Assembly: GCA_963854835.1 (NCBI GenBank)
Contig: OY978525.1
Location: 57,024,855 to 57,088,854, forward strand
Origin: Megamerina dolium
Taxonomy: Eukaryota > Arthropoda > Insecta > Diptera > Megamerinidae
DNA length: 64,000 bases
Direction: 5' to 3'
In this document: positions 22,459 through 34,312 of the stretch, piece by piece
How the letters are laid out: the number at the start of each line of letters is the position of its first letter
Position numbering within the stretch: the first letter of the stretch is position 1
Translations under genes and position numbers: made by a program
The notes under the pieces: model-generated
Seen by the model: only the letters and a program-made list of their open reading frames with translations
Database searches by the model: none
What the model was told of the DNA's origin: nothing

Positions 22459-23830
22459 CCAGGCTCCACCTCGAATGCATACTGGCAGTTGGAGACATAT
22501 CAAATGCCTCCAAATAAATCTCCACCGGGCAATAGCAGCCTCATATAGACTCAGTGCCATGGTGGAACAAAATTGTCTGGACTTTGTGGCCATCCAAGAA
22601 CCATGGACAACGCAATTGGACAAATAAATGATCTGCAGACAAAAACATGTAAGTTAATCTACGACGTAAATGCTGACCAACCAAGGGCTTACTCACCAAC
22701 AAAATATTAAATTTCTTCCAATTTCAGAGCTCCTACAACGTGATCTGGTGGCGATACAGACAGAAGTGCCCAGTGCAAAAGGAAGAAGAACTGTAATACT
22801 GGCCTCCATGTACCTTCCTGGTGACGATTCGGGGGAGGCCTTACTCGGAATCTTCAATGGTAGATGTGTTGTGACGAAAATGCACATCATACGGCATGGG
22901 GAAGCACGGATACAAACACTCGAGGTGAGTCACTTTTTCATTTCATTACTAACAACAACAACAACATTGTGGTATTAAGTAGGGGAAATGAACCAACTTT
23001 TGTAAATGCAATCAGGGGGAAATGTTAGATCTCACTCTAACCAGTGCATTTATGTATATCTAATAACATTTTTAACTGGAGGGTGTTAGATGAAGTCTCC
23101 TTGTCAGATCATTGTTATATACGCTTTGACCTGAAAGGAGAAGTTGAAGACATCTTCGAAATTAGAAATGCTAGGAAGACCAATTGGTCGCTGTATAACT
23201 TCTCCTTAGAGCAAAATTTAGGGTGCCTAAGTGAGAGAATTAACAATTCTCAAGAACTGGACCTCGAGGTCAGGAAACTTGAAAAAACAATAACTCAAGC
23301 TTTCGAAAAGAGCTGCGACTTGGTGGTGAAGAAACGTTCTAGGAACGTGGCTTAGTGGAGCGAGGAACTTAACAAGTAACTCAAGAAAGCGCATCAGCTT
23401 TTCAATAGAGTCAAGTCCAATGGGGACTGGGTATCCTATAAATGTACCTTAACGGCTTACAATAGCAAACTGAGAGAACATAAGAGAGATTTATGGAAAA
23501 GGTTCTGCGAGGAGATCGAGGCGCTCCCAGTAGCTACCAGAGTCCAGAAATCACTAAAAAAAATTACTCAGTTGGCCGTTCTACACTTAAAAAAGCAGAC
23601 GGAAATTATACGGGAAGTCTGAAAGAAACGGGACAGTTACTGCTGGACACTCACTTTCCAGGCTGTGCCATCTGTGATGAAAACAGTGAAAGCACCGAGG
23701 ATATCAGTTTCTTGATGGCTACACGCAGGTCGCTATCACTGTCTCGTAAAATTTTTACCGTCAATAAAACTAAATGGGCAATCTCCACATTTAATCCATT
23801 TAAATCTGCGGGTGTTGATGATATTAAACC
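22459..23830 (+). pseudogene. LOA copy 1 ORF2: endonuclease and linker
   Basis: Readable pieces include NCLDFVAIQEPWT (the QEPW motif with the catalytic Glu), VILASMYLPGDDSGEA, NNIVVLSRGNEPTFVNAIRG and VSLSDHCYIRFDL (SDH motif). The domain-linking region follows (23044-23355). At least four stops or frame changes are present. The GDFN-type segment of the endonuclease appears deleted near 22870. The coding part ends at 23830, where LINE sequence joins the RTE fragment. Confidence 0.78.
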
Positions 23831-24950
23831 GCGCACCTTAGCTGCAACAAGGTAGTGATCCGAGTCGATGTTGGCACCACGGATCGATTTCACGTTCATC
23901 ATACTGGAAGCATGCCTTCCGTCAATCACCACATGATCAATTTGGTTGCTTGTACGTTGATCTGGAGACAGCCATGTCGCTTTGTGGATGTCGAGATGCT
24001 GGAATCTGGTACCACCAATTACCATGTTTCGTGCTGCGGCGAAGTCGATCAGCCTCATTCCGTTATTGGAGGTGTTCTGGAGGAGGCTGAATTTTCCGAC
24101 AGTTGGACCAAAGGTACCTTCCTTGCCCACCCTGGCATTAAAGTCTCCAAGCACGATTTTGATATCGTAGCGGGGGCAGCGGTCGTAAGCTTCTTCGAGG
24201 CGCTGGAAGAAGCTCTCGTTGGTCACATTGTCCTTCTCATCCGTCGGAGCGTAGGCAAATATAAGGCTGATGTTGAAGAATTTTGCCTTGATGCGGATTG
24301 TGGCCAGCCGCTCGTTCACAGGCGTGAAATGTGAGACAGGGTATCGTAGTTTCTTGCTGACCAAAAATCCACGTCGTAATTCGTGCCTTTCAGCATGGCA
24401 ACTGTAGTAGATGTCACAGGACGCTCTTTTGGAGCAGCCCTGTCCTGTCCATCGCATTTCCTGGAGAGCGGTGATGTCAGCTCTGTATTTTTCGAGGACA
24501 TCAACCAGCTTGATAAAGGCACCCTCCCTATAAAGGTGCCGGACATTCCAGGGTTATCAACAAAAGCGGTAGTCCTTATCCGAGGCATTGCTGTTTTTTT
24601 CATTGGGGAGATTTTCTATGTGGCGGGTCCCAAACCCAACGCACAACCTCTAACCGAGGAGATTTTCGCCACTCACTGCAGCCGCCTTTCAGCGAGTGCC
24701 ATGAGGACGTTGCCCGGTGGTCGCCACGTGGAGGGCCCCCATTAGTAATAATGAAGGCGCCATCACATAGTAAGCAGAGCAAGCTACATGACTACCGCTC
24801 ATTATCAAATAAAGGGATCATCACATAGCGCAGATCAAACTACATGATAGCCAGTGAGTTGACTTGTGATGAGTTCAACAAGGATTGCGCTAGCGCCACC
24901 CGGTTGAGTCAGTTAAACACGTTACCTTGCGAAAACACCACCAGACCACC
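23831..24950 (-). mobile_element. RTE-type LINE fragment (5' end and endonuclease) inside LOA copy 1
   Basis: The 5' third of an RTE-type element on the minus strand encodes an APE-type endonuclease: LEKYRADITALQEMRWT, PVNERLATIRIKAKFFN, IKIVLGDFNARVGKEGTFG, IDHVVIDGRHAS and SDHYLVAAKV. The right edge is the element 5' end next to AGACTGATCATAAC (24951-24964), the same junction as in LOA copy 2 (38140-38154). The left edge is an internal break at 23831. RT and the 3' end are deleted. Confidence 0.85.
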
Positions 24951-26620
24951 AGACTGATCATAACATGGGTTCTTAATATGCTGAAAAACTGGACATTAAT
25001 TTACGAAATGGGGACAGAAAAATTAATTGTCAAGTCAACTAAGGGTTGTCCTCAAGGAGATATTTTATCGCCGCTCCTATGGTTATTGGTCATTGACGAG
25101 CTTTTACATCTCGATGATTTCGGATACGAAGTTCAGGGCTTTGCAGATCACTTAATAATTATGGTCAGAGGCAAATTTTACTCTACCATAACTAAGCGCA
25201 TGCAACTAGCTCTTGACATCACATAAGACTGGTGTCAAGAGAAAGAACTTTCGGTAAACCCTAGCAAAACGAAGCTGGTACCCTTCACGAAGAGGAGGAA
25301 GTTGAATTTAGGGATCTTGAAGTTAGGTAAAACATAACTATTACTCTCTGAGGAGATGAAATATTTGGGAGTAATCCTGGATAAAACTCTTACTTGGAAT
25401 AACCATTTATCATACATCACGAAGAAAGGGGCTGCCTTCGCTTGCCAAACATGGGGACCACGACCTAAAATTATGGCGTGGTCTTACAAAACTGTAATAG
25501 TACCAATGATCACCTATGACTCTGGCATGGTGGCCCAAGGTAAATCAAATTGGGACTCAGATTATCCTTAACAGGATTCATCGAATAGCCTGTTAGAGAG
25601 TAACGGGAGTGATGAGAACTAGCCCCACAGCAGCTTTAGGAATAATCACAGGTCTCAATCTTCTACACCTTGTTGTTAAGAGGACAGCAGCCAATGCTGC
25701 CATAAGGCTTCCGAACTCTATTCACCTGAAAGAAGGTAACCTAAAAGGGCACATTAAGATTCTAGACTTAGTCTGGAATTCACCGGGCCTCACGGTCTTC
25801 GAAAGGATGGTTAAAAAATTTATATTTTCCAAACTCTTCGAAGTGATCATTCACTCTCGCTCAGCTTGGAGAAACAACGAAATATTTCTAGAACAGGGCT
25901 CACAGCTATGGTACACTGATGGATCCAAAATGGAAGATGGCAGTGCGGAAGTGGGAATTGTAGGGTAAAATTTCCGGAAGGCAATTGCAATGGGAAAAAT
26001 AGCTTTCATTTTTCAGGCGGAGGTCCACGCCTTAGAGCTATCTGTCAGAGAACGTCTACGTAGGGGCACTAGAGTAACCAACATATGCATTCTTTCAGAC
26101 AGTCAGGCAACTCTAAAATCACTAATGAATTTCTCGTTCAATCTAAGTTGATTTAGGAATGCTTAGAACTCCTCAATATCGTAGCAAAGAGGAACTCTGT
26201 GACTCTAATATGGGTACAGGGACACGAGGGACATGCAGGAAATGAAATGGCAGATTTACTGGCCAAAAAGGGCGCAGACACTCCTTTCATAGGCCCAGAA
26301 CCCTTCTGCGCGGTAAACAGTAGCTTCATGAACAACTTAATATGTGAAAAGAAAAAAGCCCAAACAGGCATGCGGCAGTCGAAAAGATTCATTGACCTTG
26401 AATATATTAAGGTAGATACTATGTTGAACCTCAGCAGAAAAGATATCAAGCTGTACACTGAACTATTAACAGGTCATTTTAAGCTTAATTATCACATCAT
26501 GAAAATGGGTGTGGTAAACAAAGATCTCTGTTGACTCTGTCTTGAAGAGCAGGAAACAGCAGAACACGTTCTTTGCAATTGCCCAGCTATGGCTAGACGC
26601 AAACTAAACTACCTATGCAA
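24951..26620 (+). pseudogene. LOA copy 1 ORF2: RT and RNase H
   Basis: The RT palm shows STKGCPQGDILSPLLWLLVIDELL and then FADHLIIMVRG at 25140-25172, where the catalytic YADD/FADD box reads FADH. The thumb has YLGVILDKTLTWNNHL. RNase H has all four acidic positions readable: LWYTDGSK, AEVHALELS, ILSDSQAT and GNEMADLLAKKG. A zinc-finger-like tail (CRLCLEEQETAEHVLCNCP, with a stop near 26532) ends the protein. RT motifs before the palm are lost in the 23830 deletion. Many stops and frameshifts. Confidence 0.82.
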
Positions 26621-26674
26621 CGGATTCATAGTTCCCAGGTCGCGGTGCTTCATAGCCTTAATAATAATAATAAT

Positions 26675-27345
26675 TGTAGTCTACAGCATTATAGGGCTGT
26701 AGCTGATTTGCTGTGCAGCAAGTTAATTTGCGGGAAAGTAATGGTGAATAATGAATTGGTCATAGACAGCAATTACTTATTTTGCGCCTTGGCTTCATCC
26801 GAATCAAGAGGTTTATCAAGTACGCGCCCTAGGCCCAGATGAAGACGCATACCAAACCAGGACCGCATAACTTTTAACGACTCCGGGTCTACACCAATCA
26901 CCAGGCAGAAAGTGTCCCCACATCTAGGGTCCGATCCCCTTTGGCGTATTGATACGTTCTCCAGTTGGTCATATGAAGCCCCGCGTTCTGGGTTTGGTTG
27001 CGAGAGATTATTTCATGCGGCTCTCTGGATCGCCCCAGAATCAGCATGCTCACCCAAACCAGCCTTTGAAATCCGCTAGCCTTCTTTAAAACAAACCGAC
27101 AACCCTCAAAGGCTGGTATGTCAGCCACTAACATTTTCAGACACTTGAGTGAAAGACCATTGGAGGATTGCACCAGAATGATACCGTGCATCACCCTCAT
27201 CCTCACAAAAGTTGGGGCCTCCGAGGAGTTGCCTATGGCATCCCAAACTTGGCTTTTAAGAAAGTCTAATTGCGCTTCAGACAGAAGACCCTTCTCACCG
27301 TCTCCACGGAGCTTAACCATCAAAGCACTTGCAGTGGGTTGTTCA
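26675..27345 (-). pseudogene. Second LOA-type LINE, ORF1 fragment (DUF4780-like)
   Basis: The minus-strand frame 26898-27323 contains LLSEAQLDFLKSQVWDAIGN, LKMLVADIPAFEGCRFVLKK and RLVWVSMLILG. These resemble the DUF4780 domain of LOA/R1-type ORF1 proteins. To the left, short readable pieces resemble the beginning of an ORF2 endonuclease (INLLHSKSATALIML). The fragment is cut at 26675 by the tail of LOA copy 1 and differs from the main LOA family of this window. Confidence 0.6.
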
Positions 27346-27637
27346 TAGCCACTAAGACTAAGAAGTACAATTATTTATAACCTATTAATTACAAAGAAAA
27401 GGCTTATTACATATTATATTGCGACATTAATAATATGCATAATTGATAATTCATAAATATGAAATGCTGAATTAACTACTCGTAAAAATGAAATGCTTAA
27501 TTAACGATAATAAATATATTTAATAAAAATGCTTATTATTATAGATCTGCCATTGCCGTTGGAGTTGTTGTTGTTATCCATAAGTTATGTTGTTGTTGCG
27601 TTCTGGTTTAGGTGGTGGAAGTACTTGAAGTTGGCTC
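27346..27637. other. AT-rich stretch with a short segment shared with 34115-34157
   Basis: The sequence around 27365-27395 (AAGTACAATTATTTATAACC...) recurs at 34124-34155, so both are remnants of one repeat, perhaps a LINE 3' end. GTT-rich triplets follow at 27560-27600. No gene was seen. Confidence 0.5.
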
Positions 27638-27647
27638 TGATATGTAA

Positions 27648-28046
27648 GTTAAGTAAGGTTAGGGTAGGTTATGTGGCTGCCCTCTCTCTGCGAGGACACA
27701 CTTAGACTAGAAAGGCCTATTGTGATATCACAGAGCTTCTCTTCCAATACTGCTGTGCGTGTTAAATTTGGACAGCATTAGAAGGGACCTACTTATATTA
27801 GCCGGTTCCGAACGGCAGAACTCTTGTGGAATCGCTTTAACTTAGTTTTGTCACAGAGCTCTTTTAAGAAGCATTTTTGGCATATTGTCACTGGCGAAAA
27901 ATTGCCAATTCTTGCTGGAAGGTGGGTACCGTTCGAAAGAAAAATCTTTTCTATAATAAATTTTGTTATGCTTCAGCCGGGGATTGAAACTACGACCTAC
28001 AGATCAGAAGGCCAACGCACTAACCACTGAGCTACGGCACCCACTA
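27648..28046 (-). mobile_element. tRNA-derived SINE, copy 2, with a different 3' end
   Basis: On the minus strand the head and body match SINE copies 1 and 3: the tRNA-like A and B boxes near 27980-28040 and the AGCCGGTTCCGAACGGCAG segment. The 3' part is different. It lacks the GCCC...GGGC hairpin and ends in AACCTACCCTAACCTTACTT, an AACCT-like tail. It is flanked by perfect 10-bp duplications TGATATGTAA at 27638-27647 and 28047-28056, which define its ends. Confidence 0.86.
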
Positions 28047-28204
28047 TGATATGTAACTCCTTCCCCCTTAGCATAAAGTGAAGGCCACAACGAATTCAAT
28101 GGGGCTGTAGCATAATCTTTGGTGGATTGGGAGACATGGTAGATTCTGATATTTTTTGAAGAGTATAGGAAAATGGCTAGAATGGCTATGCTTAGTATGC
28201 TGAG

Positions 28205-28505
28205 GACTGTATATGTATAGACTATCAACTATTTACAATAACACTTTAATGCACTTTTACTGAAACTATTTCGATGTTTGCGCAATCACGATCGGGATCA
28301 AATTGATTCTCACTTGTCAACACTAGCTCTATTTATACTCTGTTGGCAACATCCCAGAATCTTCCTTTATCGAGATTCTTCTCTTTCTTTCTCATTGGCT
28401 TGTTCTGGTTATCGTTTATTTCTTTTTGTTGACATTCGTTTCGATGCTGCCAATACTATCAGTCACAATAGTGATGAGTAACCAACCATCGATAATCGCT
28501 ATACT
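28205..28505 (-). repeat. 3' LTR fragment of the inverted Ty3/Gypsy half C'
   Basis: On the minus strand a purine-rich tract (AAGAGGAGGGAAG, about 28505-28518) is followed by LTR sequence with a TATA-type box, GTATAAATAG (28328-28338). The sequence GTGTTGACAAGTGAGAATC recurs in plus orientation at 29963. Part of it also matches the leader at 61480-61540. The LTR is cut near 28205. Confidence 0.75.
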
Positions 28506-28539
28506 TCCCTCCTCTTAATCTTATTCGTCCCGAACAAGT

Positions 28540-29960
28540 TTTTATACTTCCCCCCGATATGGCGCAAGTCGCTCCAAGTGCACTACTTTAAACTTTGCTC
28601 TTTTATTCCAGGCACGTTGTATACGATACACTACGTCATTTATTTTTGCTATAATCTCATATGGTCCTTCCAAATGAGTCTGTAGCTTAGGGGACAGGCC
28701 TTTCTCTCGTTGTGGATTATGAAGCATTACAAGCTCTCCTTCATAGAACCCTTTGGAATTTGCTTACAAGTCATACCTGGCCTTCATCTTATCGCTTATC
28801 ATCTGCGACCGCTCTCTGATGAACTGATGTACTTCGTCCAACTGTTCCCGATTTTCGCTAGTATAGTCACCTTCGGTTGATCTCGTTGGTGTTCCTACTC
28901 CAAATTTTAAATCAACTGGCAGTCTTAAGTAGTTTCCAAAAATTGCCATTGCCGGTGTAGTAGCCGTCGTATCATTTTGTGCGCATCGATATGCCATGAG
29001 GAATATTGGTATATGTACATCCCAGTCTCTTTGGTATTTATCTACGATTTTTCTCAAATATTCCTCCAAGGTACGGTTAAATCGTTCTACCATGCCATCA
29101 TATTGTGGATGCAAAGGTGTTGTACGAGTTTTGTATATACCCAGCATACGGCATATCTCTTGGAATACAACTGATTCGATATTTCGACCTTGGTCTGAGT
29201 GAGCTATGTCCATAGCAATTCGCTCAAATGGAGCACCCACGGTGTATTGGTGCATTTTACCTCGACTACTCTTATTGGCACCTTTGGCCACCGCACATTG
29301 CTTACACTTCTGAAACTAATCAGCGACATGGTCGTGACATCCAACCCAATAAAATCGTTTCTTTATTTTCTCGACGGTTTTGGTGATGTCCAAATGCATT
29401 CCACTGGAGGCATTGTGATACTAAGCTATCACTTCATTTATTCTTGCCTTGGGTAAACTAGAAGATCACTAGTGATTTTTCCATCTTCACTTTCCCATGC
29501 TCGGAATAAACATCCGTCTCGTAAGTGCAGGCTTTGCCACTGCGCCCAGTATGCCTTTGAAATTGGACTCTCATTAGCCATCTCTTGCCAATCTGGACGT
29601 ATGCCCTGCTCCTTGTATTCCATAATCTTCGTTCCGCTGATCTTCTTGCACTCGTTCGGTGGTCCATGACTCCTCCGGCAATATATTCGAAAATCGTATA
29701 TCGACAATGTGCTTTCCACTCGAGAACAATGTTTACATTCCATTTTGCAAGGACGACGAGTTAGAGCATCCGCGTTGCCGTGATGTCCTCCTTTACGATG
29801 TTCGATGGTAAAATCATAACTCTGCAGCCTTTCAATCCAGCGTGGCCATTGTCCTTCTGGGTTTTTAAATTGTAATAACCACCTTAGCGCTGCGTGGTCA
29901 GTTCTTAGATGAAATGACTGACCGTACAAGTATTTATGGAAATACTTTACACATTCCAGT
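28540..29960 (-). pseudogene. Ty3/Gypsy half C': RNase H end and integrase
   Basis: The order on the minus strand is the RNase H end (29438-29960: YFHKYLYGQSFHLRTDHAAL, GGHHGNADALTRR) and the integrase core with FERIAMDIA, HSDQGRN and GMVERFNRTLEEYL (28764-29291). A GPY/F-type C-terminal module follows, with HLEGPYEIIAKI (28542-28727). About 50 residues between the first and second catalytic Asp are missing in frame, and the integrase zinc finger is damaged. At 29960 the half is joined to oppositely oriented LTR sequence. Confidence 0.82.
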
Positions 29961-30029
29961 ACTCGAACTGCCAGTGTTGACAAGTGAGAATCAATTTGAC
30001 CCCGAACGTGATTGCGGAAACATCGACAC

Positions 30030-31211
30030 AGAGGCAAAAGTTCTTTGAGGAAGCCAATATACAAGCAGTTGAGCACGCTGAGGAAGAGAGCAAAATAGAT
30101 TCGAGCTACGAGAAAATGCGTCTCGCATTGACTCCAAGTTTCAAGAAATTCGGTACGTCAAGAAAACGCTATGGGAGAGTTCCAGAAAACAATTGACTCC
30201 AAGTTTCAAGAACATTCGGCTGAATTGCGTATGGAAATTCAAAAAGGTTCGGCTCGACAAGAAAACGTCATCGAAAATCTACAAAAAGGAATTGAGATTA
30301 GATTTCAGGAAATTTCCGGAACCATTAATAAAAAAGTCATGGATCTGAAGGAACATGTAGATGACTTGGAAGATAAGTTCGAGAAATTACAGCACAAACT
30401 CACTCAGCTAAAAATCAATGGACCAGCCACATCAGTGATTAGAGAATCAAGTACAATCAAACTAAATCCACCAACATATGACGGAAGCACGCCATTTAAT
30501 ATCTTCAAGCTTCAATTATGGGATGACAGCGACAAGACTGCTGCTTTAATAGTCGCATTAAAAGGTAATGCTTCCGAAGTGTTACAGATGATTCTAAAGA
30601 AAGATCGTGGTAGCTATCAGTCACTGATGGACACACTCCAGAGGAAATATGGAAATGAATACAGGAGTCAATTACATCGAGTGGAATTGAGATCGCGAGT
30701 GCAACGGAGTAATGAGAACCTTCAGGAATTCCCTTCCGATATTGAGCGCTTATGTCATCTAGTGTTCTCCGGTAATTCGGAAGAGTTCGTCGAAAAAATC
30801 AAAATAGAGGCTTTCATAGATGGCATACGTGATATAGAGACAAAACGTGCCCTAGTCATGTCACCAAGGAATACTTATGCCGAAACAGTCAGTAGTGCCT
30901 TGACGTTTAAAGCCGCCAGTTTGATGTGTTGACCAATGCCACGGGTACGCCAACTAGAAACAGAAACAGCAGATCTGGTTGAAGCAGTGCAGCAGGCGGT
31001 TAAGTCAATAGTGGAGCCTGAAGGAAGATCAACAGGTCGACGCGAAAACAAATTTACTGGTAAGTGCTTCATTTGCGACAAACCAGAACACATGACGCGT
31101 GACTGCCGTCTACGACGAAAGCGATCAAGATCGAATTCTCCAGGAAGACAAAAGAGGAAGAATAAGGTGAACAGCGATCGCTCCACTAACACAAATCCAT
31201 CGTTAAACTAA
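30030..31211 (+). pseudogene. gag: Gag of half C (coiled coil, capsid-like region, CCHC knuckle)
   Basis: Coiled-coil type repeats come first (HSAELRMEIQKGSARQENVIENLQKG and related units, 30170-30400). A capsid-like region follows (PPTYDGSTPFNIFKLQL, ALIVALKGNASEVLQMI, YIERLCHLVF-like). A basic tail with one knuckle, CFICDKPEHMTRDC (31065-31106), ends the protein. A stop at about 30932 splits the protein, and 27 bp present in copy D are missing near 30517. Confidence 0.8.
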
Positions 31212-31229
31212 ATCGAGTCAGTTCAGCGG

Positions 31230-33800
31230 GACGTGAACTGACTCCAACAGTGGGTTGCCCCATCATTCACATTTCACAACTACAGCGTGTGCCAAGCAGC
31301 TTGACTATTGATGGAAAATTGGACAATATGGAATTCATGTTAACTCTGGACACATTCTATAATCAAGAACGATTTGGTAAAGAGGTTTGAGCCTGTAATG
31401 GGAATAAAATTGTGTACAGCAACGGGTGAGGATACATAAATACCGGGTAAGATAAGGAAACGAGTATCTATTGGAAATTGCACGTGGGAACATTAATTCA
31501 TTGTGGCTGACATCATCGATGACGTAATAATTGGATTTACGTTAGATTTAAATCAACGGATACTACGCTATGCAAATGTCGAGTTACCATTGAACATCGG
31601 TTACAAGGGTAGTGGTAACATCAAACGAGTACTGGCATGTCGACGCCAAGAGGTTCCAGCAAAATCAGAAGCGGTGATTTGGGCACAGATGAATGTGGAT
31701 GATGACAGGCAAGTTCTGGGTAGTGGAAGTAGATCAAGAAATACCAAATAAAAACATCATACTTGGTAGAACGTTAGTAGAACCTAAAGAAAATGGAATA
31801 GTACCGGTGCGAATATTAAATCCAACTAATAAATCTACAGTTGTAAGGAAAGGAATGGTGATTGGTCATTGTCAGGAAGTTACTGCCGTAGTACACTGCG
31901 TGGAAGTGGAAGATCAGGAACTGTTAGAGCGAAATTGAAATCACAGATGGAAGATTGGTCATTGGCAGGAAGTTACTGCCGTAGTAGACTGCGTGGAAGT
32001 GGAAGATCAGGAACTGTTAGAGCGGAATTGAAAGCACAGATGGAGGAATGGGCAGGTGTGCTTACCAAACAGCTAAAAGAAAGGGCTTCACAATTATTGG
32101 AGAAGTACAATTCAATTTTTTCTTGAAATGGAAAAACTGGAGGACGAACAACAATCGTGAAGCTTCACATTGACACCGGTGATTCTAGACCACTACGAGT
32201 TCCATTGGCCAAAAGAGATGAAGCCATTAAGCTGATTTCCGATATGCAGACACAAGGTGTTATTGAACCATCAGCGAGTCCATGGAGATCACCAGTTGTG
32301 CTGGTAAAGAAGAAGGATGGAAGTGGATCGATTCTGCGTGGATTACAGAAAGCTAAATGATATTACGAAAAAAGACAGCTTTCCACTGCCAAGAATCGAT
32401 GACACTCTGGACACGCTATCTGGTGCGAAGTGGTTCTCAACTCTTGATCTGCAAAGTGGGTACTGGCAAGTGGAACTTGGTAAGGAGGACAAAGACAAAA
32501 CAGCTTTCAGTATTGGCGATGGTCTATGGCAATTTACAGACATGCCTTTTGGTTTATGCAATGCGCCAGCTACTTTCGAACGTTTGATGGAGCGTGTACT
32601 CAGAGGACTACACTGGAAAACGTGCTTGGTGTACCTCGATGACATTATCGTGATGGGAAAAGATTTTAACGACCACCTGGAAAAGTTGAAAGAATATTTG
32701 AGCGTAAACAATCAGCAGGGCTTAAACTAAATATGAAAAAGTGTTCACTCTTCAGGCAAGAAGTTAAATATCTTGGTCATAAAGTAACAACAGAAGGGGT
32801 ATATACCAACGCGGAGAAAGTAGCAGCGGTACAAGAATAGCCTATTCCGTCGAATCTTCACGAGTTAAGAAGCTTCCTAGGCTTATGCACCTACTATAGA
32901 GAATTTGTTCCTGGATTTGCAAACATCGCCAGCAGTCTGCATGAGTTGACAAGAAAGAACAAACCATTTGTGTGGGGCGAGGAACAACAGAAATCATTCG
33001 AACAGATGAAAGAAAAACCCTGTTCAGCACCAGTATTTGCGTATCCAGTACCTGGACAAAAGTTTGTGTTGCACACAGATGCGAGTGGCTATGGAATAGG
33101 TGGTGTGCTCTCTCAGATCATAGATGGGCAAGAAAAAGTAATACCATCCTGTAATAGCAAAATCCTGTCGAAGCCAGAAAGAAACTACTGTGACACTCGA
33201 AGAGAGTTGCTCGCAATACTGGAATATGTAAAGTATTTCCATAAATACTTGTACGGTCAGTCATTTCATCTACGAACTGACCACGTAGCGCTAAGGTGGT
33301 TATTACAATATAAAAACCCAGAAGGAAAATTGGCGCGCTGGATTGAAAGCTGCAGAGTTATGATTTTACCATCGAACATCGAAAAGGAGGAAATCACGGC
33401 AACGCGGATGCTCTATCTCGTCGTCCTTGCAAAATGGAATGTAAACATTGTTTTCGAGTGGAAAGCAAGGAGCACATTGTCGACATACGACTTACGAATC
33501 TATTGCCGGAGGAGTCATGGACCACCAAACGAGTGCAAGCAGATCAGCGGAACGACCCAGATCTCGTAAATCTTATGGAATACAAGGAGCAGGGCGTACG
33601 TACAGATGTGCAAGAAATGGCTAATGAGAGTCCAATAGCAAAGGCATACTGGGCGCAGTGGCAAAGCCTGCACTTACGAGACGGATGTTTATTGCGAGCA
33701 TGGGAAAGTGAAGATGGAAAAATCACTAATGATCTTCTAGTTTTACCCAAGGCAAGAATAAATGAAGTGATAGCTGAGTATCACAATGCCTCCAGTTGAG
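31230..33800 (+). pseudogene. pol: Pol of half C: protease, RT, RNase H
   Basis: The protease region (31250-31760) has lost 13 bp that include the DTGAS active-site triad still present in copy D (near 63313). A 97-bp unit is tandemly duplicated at 31866-32060. RT shows CVDYRKLNDITKKDSFPLPRI, LDLQSGYWQVEL, MPFGLCNAPATFERLM and the catalytic YLDD box (32157-32730). RNase H shows VLHTDASGYGIGGVLSQ and LRTDHVALRWLL (32946-33350). Frame breaks occur near 32330, 32730 and 33350. Confidence 0.84.
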
Positions 33801-33860
33801 GGCATTTGGGAATCACCAAACCGTTATAAGAAAACGCTACAAAAAATCTATTTTAAGGAT

Positions 33861-34312
<452 letters not shown>

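Larger units (their letters stand above)
20985..26674 (+). mobile_element. LOA-type LINE copy 1, with RTE fragment inside
   Basis: This is a plus-strand non-LTR element with ORF1, an APE endonuclease, an RT and an RNase H domain, ending in a (TAA)n tail at 26658-26674. RNase H plus endonuclease plus a TAA-type tail fits the LOA/I group. It is about 97% identical by eye to copy 2 (36308-49910, inverted) but starts later, at GCGAACTTG. It has lost about 140 bp of ORF1 (near 21925), about 120 bp near 26635, and about 0.3 kb of RT together with most of the RTE insertion (junction 23830/23831). Confidence 0.87.
29961..33860 (+). mobile_element. Ty3/Gypsy half C: LTR remnant, gag, protease, RT, RNase H
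   Basis: Plus-strand copy of the family that is better preserved at 61464-64000. It begins with about 60 bp of LTR (29963-30022), joined directly to gag codons that lie some 150 residues into the family gag-leader region. The LTR end, PBS and SAP-like start are therefore deleted. It ends near 33860, inside the region between RNase H and integrase, where it overlaps what the inverted half C' contains. Confidence 0.83.

Noticed and set aside
22930..22985. Intron with GTGAGT donor inside LOA ORF2
   Set aside because: The sequence around ACAACAACAACAACATTGTGG translates as part of the endonuclease in another frame, so a frameshift explains it better than an intron.
27655..27680. TTAGG-type telomeric repeat
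   Set aside because: Only a few imperfect units, at the 3' end of a SINE with perfect target duplications. Flies lack TTAGG telomeres.
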